The notes below the pieces were generated by a model that searched no databases, was not told the DNA's origin, and saw only the letters and a program-made list of their open reading frames with translations. DNA of 64,000 bases from Osedax fenrisi (Eukaryota > Annelida > Polychaeta > Sabellida > Siboglinidae): assembly GCA_964019155.1 (NCBI GenBank), contig OZ025241.1, forward strand, positions 90,359,723-90,423,722, in the 5' to 3' direction. Positions 1-10,900 of this stretch are shown here, piece by piece (position 1 is the stretch's first letter; each line of letters begins with the position of its first letter). Both the position numbers and the translations under genes were made by a program.

Positions 1-65
1 TAGATTCAAGTAAAAAATACATATGACCATCAATATAAAGAAATTTTCATTATAATGATGATATA

Positions 66-68
<3 letters not shown>

Positions 69-121
<53 letters not shown>
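69..121. repeat. (AT)n microsatellite
   Basis: This is an uninterrupted AT dinucleotide run of about 50 bp. It creates a spurious Ile/Tyr reading frame on the - strand and is not a gene. Confidence 0.95.
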
Positions 122-122
<1 letters not shown>

Positions 123-127
<5 letters not shown>

Positions 128-1741
128 TGTATAGTACCAATACAACCTATATACATTGGGTATAAAAGAGGTCTCAATAGTACCTAGATTTATAATGATG
201 TACACATAAATATACTGAGAAGACAACAATGGAAATAACAATGGAGCCCAACAATAACAACAATAGGCTATGTGATTGAGACACACACACACACCATTGT
301 AAAGGTATGACAGCACCATAGATTTATATTTTACATTGATAAACTATAAATATATGGACACATGATGTAAATATAATATATTGGCAGCCAGTAATCCAGA
401 GCAATATATAAGTGGGGTGTTTGCATAGATACAAAAACACTGCCACTGGCACACATACACATGAGTGTTCAAATAGTATGCACTTGACATTTTTTATATA
501 TAATTAATGTCTGAAATAAAACTACATATTTGTAATTATATGTATATATTTATATATATATATATAATTATAATGTATACTATAACAATTAATTACCATA
601 ACTTAATATATATGTTGTTGTTGTTTATTGTATAACTACAAATAAGTAAATAAGTGTGTTGGCTCAATAACGATATAGCTTCTTGTTTAGTACAGACTAA
701 CCTGTAAAATTATTAATATTTACAATCAGAGTAGAAATAAATAAAAATTAGATCAATCATGTAAAATGCGCCATTTTGTATGTATCTCACTACCTACAAG
801 GTAGATATGTGCAATGTACGAGATTAGTAAGAATCTAAATATAGGTTACTGGTTCGATAGTGTATGATGTACACTGTATATTTGAATCGTTGGTATGGTT
901 TAATTATCGACACCATTGTATAATAATAATGTTAATACTTCATTAGGCTAGAAGAGCTACCCTCTCATACAGCAAAACATGGTTACAAACTGTAGTTAAG
1001 ATATAATTCATTACAATTTCCCAAATATTTGACTTATAAAACAATAATGATTATATCTGAGTACATATTTGTATTCGTTTACATTATAGTGAATAATGAA
1101 TACGTTCGATAATTACAAGATAGACAAAAGTTTACACTAAACAATCATTATTTAACTATATTATAGCAAACAAACCTGCTATAGTAATATGTAAATGTTT
1201 ATGAATACATCACCTTAGTTGTATTGATACTCTAATAATAATGCTATGTGTTCAGTATTGTTATTATTATATGCTTTTAAAAATCACACTGTATGTTGAT
1301 TGCTATGTTGTCTACCGCACTTATTTATATTTTATAATTAATGTTAGTATACTAAGATAAATTACATAAATGAATTAAAATGATACTATGTATATATATA
1401 TATATATATATATATTTTCTAAAATATTCTAGAGAAATTGTTTAATTTAATTAAAAAAATATATTTTCATAATGAAAATATATAAAACTTGAATATAACA
1501 TAATAATACAAATTGTATTATGGATATTCAAAAGAATCTATTGTTTATATATATATATATATATATATATAACAAATATTTAATTAACTTAAAATAACAA
1601 AATATTTATTTTAAAAATATAATAGTATATAATATATACTATATACTCTAAATTAAGGTTTTTTTCGATATAAAAAATATTGAAACTATTATAATTAGCT
1701 TTGTAATATAGTTTTATTTAATTGTATATTAACCGATTTAG
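123..1741. other. Gene-free AT-rich stretch
   Basis: I see no coding signal here on either strand. It holds a short (AC)7 at 281-294 and (AT)n runs near 1387-1413 and 1551-1571. The rest is AT-rich unique-looking sequence full of stop codons. Confidence 0.6.
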
Positions 1742-1976
1742 ACTGACATCGGCCCCAACATATCACAGGTCTAAATGAGAGTTCGAGTAAACAATACTTG
1801 TATGGCTTATATAATTTCATATTAATATATAAGCATATAGTATTCTGATATGTATGTATATATAGGAAACAACTTCACTACTAGGTGAATAATTTACTGA
1901 GAAATATAACGCCTGCCGTTAAATGTTTACTTGAACTTTCGGTTTGACACGTGACTTATTGGGGGCCGATGTCAGT
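1742..1976. mobile_element. Short TIR element (MITE), 235 bp
   Basis: The left end begins ACTGACATCGGCCCC. The right end is its inverted complement, GGGGGCCGATGTCAGT. Pairing continues imperfectly for about 53 bp on each side, including GTTCGAGTAAAC on the left against GTTCAAGTAAAC on the right. The interior has no coding capacity, so this is a non-autonomous DNA transposon. No clear target duplication was found and the superfamily is not assigned. Confidence 0.75.
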
Positions 1977-2402
1977 ATTCAGCTATTAACTATCATATGA
2001 TAAATATATGAATGATAAATTATATATTATATATAAATAATAATAGGTTTAATTTGTTAGATAATATAATATATAAAAATTATACAGATAAAAAGAGATT
2101 TTTACCGGTCCGGTAAATACAATAATGTTTTTAATGCTCTATTAAATGACATGTAATATATTAGATTTTACTCGTTACATAGATATGTATAGCATTTAAA
2201 ACTATCATATCCTTTTTTATATATCGGTAATTCATCGTAATGTAATAATAGAACCATTTATACTAACCACGCTCCCACCCATCTACTACGACAAGTAGGT
2301 TATATAATATTATACGATTATTTAATATTATATTATTATATAATTATTTTAATTATTATAATAATAATTATAATAATTATATATTATATATTTTAAAGAA
2401 TA

Positions 2403-2777
2403 CCAGTAATCTCGTACGAGGTAATCCCGTACGAGGTAATTACGTACGACTTATTTAGTAATCTCGTACGACTTATTAAATTAAATTTATTTCATAATTA
2501 TACAGTTCTTATACGAATATTATATTCGTATTCAATATATATAATACAATATATGATATCAATATATAATAAGTTATTATACAGTTCTATTATACAGTTT
2601 ATACAGTTCTTATACGAATATTATATTCGTATTCAATATATATAATACAATATTATATATTGAATATATGATATCAATATATAATAAGTTATTATATATA
2701 ATCATATAAAAACTGTATTATTATGAAATAAATTAAATTTAACAAGTCGTATGAAATTACTCGTACGAGGTTACTGG
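2403..2777. mobile_element. Short TIR element with tandem GTACGAGGTAAT subrepeats
   Basis: The left end is CCAGTAATCTCGTACGAG and the right end CTCGTACGAGGTTACTGG, an 18-bp inverted pair with one mismatch. Just inside, a GTACGAGGTAAT-like unit recurs about three times on the left. The centre is strongly self-complementary around the word ATACGAATATTATATTCG. It is non-coding and would fold back along most of its length. The family is not recognised. Confidence 0.7.
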
Positions 2778-2782
2778 CTACC

Positions 2783-2919
2783 ATATATAATATATATATT
2801 ATATAATATAATATTATATTATTATAATAATTATATATTAAATATACTATTATAGTATATTTAATATATAATTATTATAATAATATAATATTATATTATA
2901 TAATATATATATTATATAT
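2783..2919. repeat. Perfect 137-bp AT palindrome
   Basis: I aligned the two 68-bp arms base by base around the central base at 2851 and found no mismatch. The sequence is nearly pure A/T and lies 5 bp beyond the right end of the preceding TIR element. It would extrude as a cruciform or a long hairpin. Confidence 0.9.
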
Positions 2920-3028
2920 ATTATAGTAACTATACAGTATAGTAACTATACTATATTATATAGTCATGATTTATTGACCTATCTTCTCATAATCATTAAG
3001 ATGATTATAAATGATATACAGTTACTAG

Positions 3029-3064
<36 letters not shown>

Positions 3065-4061
3065 GTTTAAAATAATTAATTTAATTAATAAATTAAAATA
3101 ATATAATTTATTATAAATTTTATATTATTTTAATTAGTTTTAATTATTAATTTATGAAAATGTGAACAATTAAATAGTTATTTATTAAAAAATAATATAT
3201 TATATGTATTATGATTTATATGCAAATGTGTTGATAACAAATTAATAAACCGTATCATACAGATGAAAGAATTTTAGGTATGATAACATTTAAATTTAAA
3301 TTAAATATTAATTTAATAATTAAATTAAAGTCAATTCATAAAATTAATAATAATTGTTAAAATATAAAACATAATAAATTATATGGAATAATATATTATT
3401 GTAACTAACATTATATAGATTATAAATATATTTATGGTTAACATATAAAACTAAAATTCGAGTATCGCTTATAAAATATAAATAGTCATTCAAATAATAA
3501 TTGTGACTAGAAATAATGTTATAGGTAAATTGACATATATAATCCTATCCCTATTGGACGGTAATAATAAATGTTGATTGGCAGTGAGGATTATTATCAT
3601 TGGGAATATATTCAAATAGAAATATAAATATTAGGAATAAATATTATATTTTATTTATAAATAAATATTATAATTTACATATCATACTTTAAAATAAATG
3701 ATTATAATTTGAATAATTAGAAATGCAATGCAATTAGAACACCATTTGACATAGGTATAATTATATACATTTTAAATACTATATCAAATTAATAAATAAA
3801 AAAAAAATATACAAAATCATTTTGAAAATGTAAAGTCAAATTTAATTCGATTTAAATTATAGTCAACGTTCAATTAAACTTACTTTATTTTAATTATTAC
3901 ATATTTATTAATGGTAATTCCATGATGGTATATCATATTTTTATATTTAAATAGGCTTTGTATCTTAACGAATCGTAATCATAGTTATACATACATATTA
4001 AATATGATATTTGTTTTGTGGTTCCTAAAATTTTTGCTACAAGACTTGTAATAAGTTGTGG
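2920..4061. other. Gene-free AT-rich stretch
   Basis: It holds an (AT)n tract at about 3031-3061 followed by an imperfect inverted repeat to about 3130. I see no coding signal or further recognisable element. Confidence 0.5.
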
Positions 4062-4200
4062 GCATAGAAATTAAAATTAGGTAGACTGCTATTTGTATAA
4101 ATCTGCAATATATTTTATTTTCACCATTTTAATAATCTGCATACAATGAGAATTCATTGAATTAAATATATTGATTCAAATATAATTCAGTGATAGTCTT

Positions 4201-4664
4201 GGATGGTACGGAAGCCATCTGTCGGACGGTAGGTAAACATTAAATAACTATAAATAGCAAAGTTCACGCGTGTCGCGTAAGGTGTGCATCTCCCTCACTT
4301 CGGGATATAATGCAGCTAAAATAAATAGACGAATAAACTAAACCACATAAATCAAACAACCCCAAATAACAATCCGCAAATAGAATTATACTCGTATTGA
4401 ATACGGTATTATTATGTGTATATATTATATAAATATATTAATACGAATGATTTATACTTTATATATATATAAACTGTATACGTATATTTGTCTAAAGGAA
4501 TTATTTCATATATACATCATGTATTTAATTAAGGTATTACACGTTAAACAGTAAACATGATGTTTCTCATTCAGATTTTATTTTCGTGTGCACTAGAGCA
4601 TATAATTAATTCGCACGATGCTCGACTTGTGCGTGAACTTGGCTATTTATAGTTCGTATTCCCC
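4201..4664 (+). mobile_element. hAT-like MITE, copy 1 (464 bp)
   Basis: The left end GGATGGTACGGA and right end TATTCCCC enclose inner inverted repeats built on ACTATAAATAGC.AAGTTCACG. Comparison with the uninterrupted repeat at 15.3 kb shows flanking copies ATAGTCTT (4193-4200) and ATATTCTT (4665-4672). That is an 8-bp target duplication with one mismatch, which is typical of hAT elements. A related copy lies inverted at 37821-38260. It has no coding capacity. Confidence 0.75.
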
Positions 4665-4850
4665 ATATTCTTTATAATTTGTCAATTGATATGAAAAATA
4701 GGAAAATAGTTGTTCTAAATATCTAATTATAATATACATTTAATAGTAATTTGTCATACATTAAATTACTTATATTAAATATAGTAAATATATATTAATC
4801 TAAAATTGTGTAATTTCTATTTTATATAATTGCAGCTAAGTATTTAAGTA

Positions 4851-5414
4851 ATGAAGCACCATTGAACAAATTCTAAACTGCAGATTACTCATGGAAAAAC
4901 ACTTAGAAAATAGAAAAGATGTCTACCACAATTTTATTGATTTTAAAAAGGCTTTTGATCGTGTATGGCACGAAGGTTTATGGCAAAGCATGCGCAACTT
5001 TGCAATTACCAATGAGATAATAGAATCCTTATATGCTAACTCAACAAGTGCAGTCCTCATTAATAATGTAACTGGAAACTTCTTCGACACAACAGTAGGA
5101 GTCAGGCAGGGTTGCTTACTATCTCCAGTATTATTCAACATATTCCTAGAACAAATCATGATAAACACTCTCCATGAGCATACGTCAACGATATCAATAG
5201 GTGGTCGTAATATTAGCAACCTCAGATTCGCAGACGATATAGACCTAATAGCTGGATACTGGTCTTAGAATAGTGAATTACAAGTCTTGACAAATCGACT
5301 AGCAGAAACTTCAAAAGCACACGGTATGGAAATAAGTCATGAGAAAAGCAAAACAATGGTACACTCAAAGAACAATGATCAAAATGCCGTCACGTCTCGA
5401 GATTAAAAAAAAAA
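4851..5414 (+). pseudogene. Non-LTR retrotransposon reverse transcriptase fragment
   Basis: A reading frame from about 4855 encodes the core of a LINE reverse transcriptase (RVT_1 type). Visible motifs are FIDFKKAFDRVWH (template grip and first catalytic Asp), RQGCLLSPVLFNIFL and the active-site box FADDIDL. An in-frame TAG at 5266-5268 breaks the frame; similarity then resumes (NSELQVLTNRLAE) until TAA at about 5406. A run of ten A's (5405-5414) follows. TATTTAAGTA/TATTTAGTAA flank it, matching one uninterrupted site at 15.45 kb, so it was inserted by target-primed reverse transcription. It lacks the endonuclease and 3' untranslated region and ends just after the RT palm, so it is truncated at both ends and dead. 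Confidence 0.88.
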
Positions 5415-5537
5415 TTATTTAGTAAATTGATATTTAGTTATTAAATGAAAATATTATTTTAAAATATTTAAAAATGAATTGTATAACTTAATTTTTTACT
5501 AGGTTTGGTAAAATTATTTTATAATATTATATGATAG

Positions 5538-6300
5538 GTGCACTTATATAATTTAATCATTTAGCTTATTTTGTTAGATTTATATTACTTATTAAGGCAA
5601 TTGCGAGTCATTATTGTAATGTGAATTTGAATTTTTATTGAAAATATGATGCACAATTACAAACATTACAAACATAATGGTGGATTGTTAAATTGTTATT
5701 CAAATTGGTGAATAAACTTTATCTCCAATAGCAGTTACCTAATTCTATGTCTATAGTTGTGGGCAAGGAAAATGAGTATTAATCCGCTAATAAATGAATT
5801 AAAAAAAATCAGTACAATATTTATTTATAATTTAATTTTTCAATAATTATTGTAACTATATAAATAAATTAGGTTAACATTTTTATTAATAAATAAGTTT
5901 AATTTATATATATTAAAACATTTTTCATTAACTAATTTCTAAAACAATAATAAATATGTAATAGATGAGATACACAATTTAAATATTCTATTTGGATATT
6001 CATTTTTATATAAAAATTAAAATGTTTAATAAATATATTCATTTTTGTGAAATAATCTGTTATCATGTTATCAGTACCACTACAATTTATTAGTATACGT
6101 GTGTATATATGTATATAATTAATTAAATTCATCAACAAATCTGAACTAGATGAAAGATAATTTCACAAACGAATAGTCATTGCAATATTTAATTATAAAT
6201 ATAATTTGATTTATCTTTCTCTATCATCTATCCTACCTATCTATTTTTATATTAAAGTAATACATTATTTATATGAGTTATTGAGGTATTAAGTATATAT
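5538..6300. other. Gene-free AT-rich stretch upstream of MTRFR
   Basis: No coding signal or repeat was recognised. The sequence becomes pyrimidine-rich from about 6300 as it approaches the MTRFR gene. Confidence 0.5.
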
Positions 6301-6370
6301 AACACTCTCTTTTCATTCTTTCTCTCTCTATCTCCGAATCCCCTATTTTTCCTCTCTCGATCTGTTTATA
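6300..6370 (+). promoter_or_regulatory. Pyrimidine-rich probable 5' flank of MTRFR
   Basis: A 60-bp CT-rich run (CTCTCTTTTCATTCTTTCTC and CCTCTCTCGATC) stands out in otherwise AT-rich DNA about 80-150 bp before the first suitable ATG. It could hold a TATA-less, pyrimidine-type initiator. No TATA box is evident. This is inference from position and composition only. Confidence 0.3.
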
Positions 6371-6448
6371 TTGTGCATTCATTACGATATCATCACATAC
6401 ACACCCACATGCACACAGGCGGATACCTCAACTATACATGCCCTACTG

Positions 6449-6688
6449 ATGCATAGAGCGATCGATACCATACCTCGATGCATCCATCTTCTACTGCAGT
6501 GGCGTCCTTCTCTAGCTCTAGGCCACGCCTCCATTAGACACGCCTCCTCTAGACCAGAGTACCCGACGCTAGCGGCCAACGACCTTGAAGAGCGACACGT
6601 CCGCGGTAGTGGACCGGGGGGTCAAAGCGTCAATAAAACCTCCAACAACGTAGTCCTTAAGCATCTGCCCACCGGAATAGTCGTGAAA
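6449..6688 (+). CDS. MTRFR: MTRFR (C12orf65) exon 1: mitochondrial release-factor-like protein
   Basis: This exon encodes the N-terminal half of the mitochondrial ribosome-rescue factor MTRFR, a class I release-factor relative without codon-recognition domains. The first 35 or so residues (MHRAIDTIPRCIHLLLQWRP...) are Arg-rich and almost free of acidic residues, as expected for a mitochondrial import signal. The catalytic domain follows, with NDLEERHVRGSGPGGQSVNK containing the universally conserved GGQ tripeptide, then KTSNNVVLKHLPTGIVVK. I start at ATG 6449, the first in-frame ATG; the open frame continues upstream to 6371 without one. The exon ends at AAA|GTTAGT, phase 0. Its GC content is visibly higher than the surroundings. 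With exon 2 the protein is 148 residues, slightly short of the roughly 166 of the human protein. No stop or frameshift is present, so it looks functional. Confidence 0.9.
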
Positions 6689-6891
6689 GTTAGTAAATAG
6701 AAATAGTCCTAAAAGCCAGCAATTAGTAGTAGTTGTGAAAGTTTGTAAATTGTGTTAGTTGTGAAATCTAGCAAATAGTAGTATTCTAAAAATATGTTTT
6801 AAACGAGTTTTAAAAAAATAATAAAAAACGAAAAAAAAACAGAAAAAAACAAGAGATATAAATTTATATATTATCCACTCAAATTTTAATT

Positions 6892-7110
6892 GAAAAATGA
6901 ATGATTATTTAATAAATGTATACAAATATAATATTATTATTATAGTAATAAAGTAAAATTTGATTTATTTTATATTTTTATATAATAAATTATATAATAA
7001 TAGAAAAATGAATGATAATTTAATAAATGTATACAAATATAATATTATTATTATAATAAAGTAAAATTAGATGTATTTTATGTTTTGATATAGATAGATA
7101 GATAGATATA
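6892..7110. repeat. Direct duplication plus (GATA)n
   Basis: A block starting GAAAAATGAATGAT.ATTTAATAAATG at 6892 recurs at 7003, covering about 80-110 bp with small changes. It is followed by a short GATA microsatellite at about 7090-7110. Confidence 0.75.
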
Positions 7111-7424
7111 GTTTATTGGAGTAATTAATGTCGTTCTTTTTTCATTTAGTATTCTTTTTGTTTTCTTTCTTCGTAATCCAAATGGCTTCAAAATAAGACC
7201 TTAATATTTTCAGGTTGTTGCCAGCAATGTATTCATATAGGGGACAGGAACATTGATTGTTTAATTATAATAGTTAACTATATATTTCGTATTTACATAT
7301 AAGATATAAAAGATAATAATAAATAAATAAATTACATTAAGTAGACAGACAAAATTTGACATTAACAAAAATCAAAATCAAAATAATAATAACAAAAATA
7401 ATTTATACATACATATATATTTGA

Positions 7425-8640
7425 TATCGATTTTTATTTTTTTTATTTTTTATTTTTTTTAGTTTATTTTTAGTTTTTTTTTTGTATTCTTAATATGTTC
7501 ATTTTATTAAATTAATTTTAAATTTATTACTTTTTTAATTTATCTATAATATAATTCATCATTGAGTAACATATTTTGTACTATTTTTTTGAACAAATTT
7601 TCATTTTTTATATTTTGTATATTTGTTGGAAGTAAGTTCCAAAGTTTTTGACCTTTTATCAGTAAACTATTTATTGTTCTTGTTGATTTTGAAATTAGTA
7701 TAGTACTTACGTTTCATTTGTTCGTAGAGTATATTTATTATTATTTTGTGTGTGTATTTTAGTTAAATTTGTTGGTAATTGATTGTAATATTGTTTATGC
7801 ATATATATTAGTGTATTATAATATGTTAGCTTATCTAATCTAAGTATTTTATTTGATGTGAATAATTCTTTTGTATGATCTAGAAATGTTCTTTTATTTA
7901 TTATTCTTAAGGTTTTTTTTTGAATAATTGTTGTATTTATAGTATTATTTGAGAATTTATTTCCCCAAAGTATATTTCCATAGTTTAAGTATGGTAGGAA
8001 AATACTATTATATATAATTATCAATGCATTTGTATTAATGAATTTGCTCAATTTTGAGATTAAAAATTGAATTTGGGAAAGTTTGTTATTTAATTTAATA
8101 ATATGATTTTAAAATAAAATTTGCTATCAAGAATTATACCAAGATATTTATAATTATATACGTTATTTATTAATGTATCATTTAATGAAATAATATTGTT
8201 TGGATGTTTATTTGAGTTGAATTTTATCATTTCTGTTTTACTAATATTGAGTTTTAACTTATTATATTTTACTATTTTTCTATTTTTATAAATGTTTTTT
8301 TAATTAAATTTGTTAGTTCTATATTATTACCAGCTGTAAAAGTTATAGCAGTATCATCTGCATATACTGTAAATTTTACATCATTATCTTTTAAATATAA
8401 TGGTAGATCATTGACATAATTATGTTATCATTTAAATGATTAATAGTAAAGGGCCTAGTATGGAGCCTTGGGGTACACCAATATCATTAGTTATAATATC
8501 AGATTTTGTAATGTTAACTTTTATTAGTTGAGTTCTATTATGTAAATAGTTTTTTATCAGTTTAAGAGGAATCCCTCTAATTCCATATTTATCTAATTTG
8601 CTAATTATAATAGAATAAATAATATATATTATGTTTAATA
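7425..8640 (-). pseudogene. CR1/Jockey-type LINE reverse transcriptase relic (antisense in the MTRFR intron)
   Basis: Read on the - strand, degenerate frames give the RT order of a CR1/Jockey-like LINE. First comes KLIKNYLHNRTQLIKVN (about 8550), then GVPQGSILGPLLLI (about 8470), then VKFTVYADDTAITFTAGN with the YADD active site (about 8370). The open 7707-8051 segment reads YNSIFLPYLNYGNILWG...KTLRIINKRTF, and a C-terminal GQKLWNLLPTNI follows near 7640. Frameshifts separate the blocks. Downstream on its own strand lies an A-rich tract (T-rich on + at about 7430-7480), probably the 3' tail. It has no upstream ORF1 or endonuclease and is a dead 5'-truncated copy. Confidence 0.85.
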
Positions 8641-8772
8641 TTATATAAAAAAACTGTTTGAAATTTCATATTTCTTTTATAATAATATATATTTTTATAA
8701 ATTATATATTATTATAAAATATGAAAGTTCATACAGTTTTTTTATATATATATATATTAAACATAACATATA
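8625..8772. repeat. Inverted repeat, about 68-bp arms
   Basis: The left arm (8625-8692) and right arm (about 8704-8772) are imperfect inverted copies around the words AAAAAAACTG and CAGTTTTTTT. A third partial copy of one arm (AAATATGAAAGTTCATA) is at about 8848. It is a fold-back structure without coding capacity. Confidence 0.65.
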
Positions 8773-9373
8773 TTATTATACAATTTATTATATCATAACA
8801 TAACAAAATCTATTTTACTTTATTATTTATAATAATTTATTATTAAAGAAATATGAAAGTTCATATAGTTATATACTATTAATTATATACAGATACACTG
8901 TATATTATACATATATTGTGATACAATCTCCATATCTATAACATTAAATAATACAGAAATACTCGGTTATACTGTAACAAAATAAATATTATAATAATTA
9001 TAATTTTCATACTAATGTATAGTATAAAAATATGATTTAATGATACTAATAATACCGATAATATATTATTCGAATTAATAATGATTATTCATATAATATG
9101 TACTTACTTTATTATTATTTTATTATTTAACAACATATCTACTTTATTTAAATAATTTTATTATTTAACAAAATATCTACTTTAGTTAAATAATTTAATT
9201 TTTTGTAATAGAAAAATTTGATAAACGAAATATCAAATACTTTATATACAATTTTATTATATCACCCCTACCCCAACCAATAAATCATTCCTATACCCTT
9301 AATTTAGTAATAATTATTGAGACAATTATTGTTTTATATATTTTATCTGTATATATATATATATCCAATACTA

Positions 9374-9431
9374 AATGGTATAATGGCTAAAACTGCTGCC
9401 TTTCATTTACTGGGTCGTGATTCGAATCCAA
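9374..9431 (+). mobile_element. tRNA-related SINE head (degenerate)
   Basis: The sequence has an A-box-like TGGTATAATGG and, 33 bp on, a B-box-like GATTCGAATCC, the internal RNA polymerase III promoter of a tRNA. An acceptor stem cannot be drawn, so it is not a functional tRNA gene. It is best read as a worn SINE head, reminiscent of a tRNA-Glu-like parent. Confidence 0.45.
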
Positions 9432-9638
9432 GTGAAAGAGAATAGATTCATTTATTAACTATTTAATCATATATACTGTTAAAATAATAGCATTCAAAAC
9501 CCTTTACTTTATAAAATATCAATAGTTAAAGGATTTCGTTTACCAAACCCCATAATCATATTTCATAGGAAACTAAAGTGGTGAAACCATTTAATACCTC
9601 GACTTTGCATATATAAATGGTTTCTCTTTATCAGTTAA

Positions 9639-10310
9639 GGGCCGGTATAACCTTCGATATGATTTTTTAAGGAACATTTTTTTATAATAAAATATATTTA
9701 AAATGATATATAATATATAATATCAAATTAAACATGAGTGCCTCGAATACGAAGTTTAATCATACACCTATTCAAAATGGTGGGATTATTTATTACCATA
9801 AAAATGCAAGTAAAACTTTAGATGCCTATATCCCTATAACTATAGTTATTAACATTTAAATAAAATAAAATATTATTTTATTTAAAAAACAGCAGGGATA
9901 TAGGCATCTAATTTTTACTTGCATTTTTATATTATTAAATAATCCCACCATTTTGAATAGGTGTATATATAGGTCAATATATTGAACTCTTTTATGAATA
10001 TTTATAATATTGTATGAGTATATACATAATATATGGATACTAATATATAGGTATGTAAGCTAATGTAAATATAATCTATTAATATAATGATTTGAAAAAT
10101 AATAAAAAAATTATAAATATATTTTTAAATAATTTTAATATTATAATTAATTTGTCTTTATTGAATAATACATTTATTATTTTATGATGTACCTATTTAA
10201 CTAGAGATGAATTTTATCTAGTTAATTAAAAAAAATTATAAAAATTATTCATAAATAAAAAAGTTATTACCTGTTTAAAATAGCTATTTTTCCCTATATT
10301 TTACATGTCC
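9639..10310. mobile_element. TTAA-flanked element, copy 1 (Kolobok- or piggyBac-like)
   Basis: It starts GGGCCGGTATAACCTTCG after TTAA (9635-9638) and is followed by TTAA (10311-10314). It aligns with the better copy at 50239-50857. The right inverted repeat has been lost here. An internal inverted repeat (ATACACCTATTCAAAATGG, about 9768, against CCATTTTGAATAGGTGTAT, about 9948) encloses about 160 bp and is absent from the other copy. Non-coding. Confidence 0.7.
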
Positions 10311-10437
10311 TTAATATAATAACTTTCAAAACCCTTTAATTTATAAAAAAATCAATAAGTAAAAGGTTTCGCTTAAAAAAACCCTTTAATCGTATTTCGT
10401 AGATACTAAAGGTTTTCACGAAACTGAATTACAATTT

Positions 10438-10900
10438 CTAGTTTAAAAGAATACTTTATTTATATAAATAAGAATATTACTTTAAAATATAAAATTAAAA
10501 TAATAATTAATTACTAATTTCTAATTAGTTATAATTTAATAAAGATTTTAAAATAGAGACAATTTTATAAAATAATATAATTATATTTATAAAATTTAAT
10601 TATGTTGGCATAATAATTTTGTTTAACAACAATTTGTATATAATAATTATACGAATCACTAGTATGCATTAATAAAATATTACACACTATGTGTATATAT
10701 TTATAAATATACATATGCTAAATAAAATATGATGCCAACATTATTAATTTTTATAAGTAAAATTATATTATTTTATAAAATGTTCTCTATTTTAAAATCT
10801 TTATTATATTATAACTAATTAAAAATTAGTAATAAATTATTATTATTAAAGGTAATATTCTTAATTATATAAATAAAGTGTTATTTAAAAATGAAATTTA
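10438..10900. repeat. Large imperfect inverted repeat (about 175-bp arms)
   Basis: The arms at about 10440-10615 and 10725-10895 are complementary: for example TAAAGATTTTAAAATAGAGAC against TCTCTATTTTAAAATCTTTA, and GTTGGCAT against ATGCCAAC at the loop edge. The loop is about 110 bp. It is probably a fold-back transposon or part of the surrounding CACTA-like element. Confidence 0.75.

Larger units (their letters stand above)
4062..5537. repeat. Old interspersed repeat R, split by two insertions
   Basis: The sequence matches 15188-15562 and 15563-15908 in order, for example TTCAAATATAATT then TTTATAATTTGTCAATTGAT then TATTTAGTAAATTGATATTT. Here it is interrupted twice: by a TIR element (4201-4664) and by a LINE fragment (4851-5414). 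The uninterrupted copies at 15 kb therefore give the empty sites for both insertions. The repeat itself is non-coding. Confidence 0.8.

Noticed and set aside
50..319. 89-codon - strand open frame with Ile-Tyr repeats
   Set aside because: It is a translation of the (AT)n microsatellite; no splice or start context.
6371..6448. Upstream extension of MTRFR exon 1 to 6371
   Set aside because: The frame is open but has no ATG before 6449; the 6371 codon is TTG, unsuitable as an animal start.
6382..6579. 65-codon - strand frame opposite MTRFR exon 1
   Set aside because: It is a shadow of the exon caused by its higher GC content.
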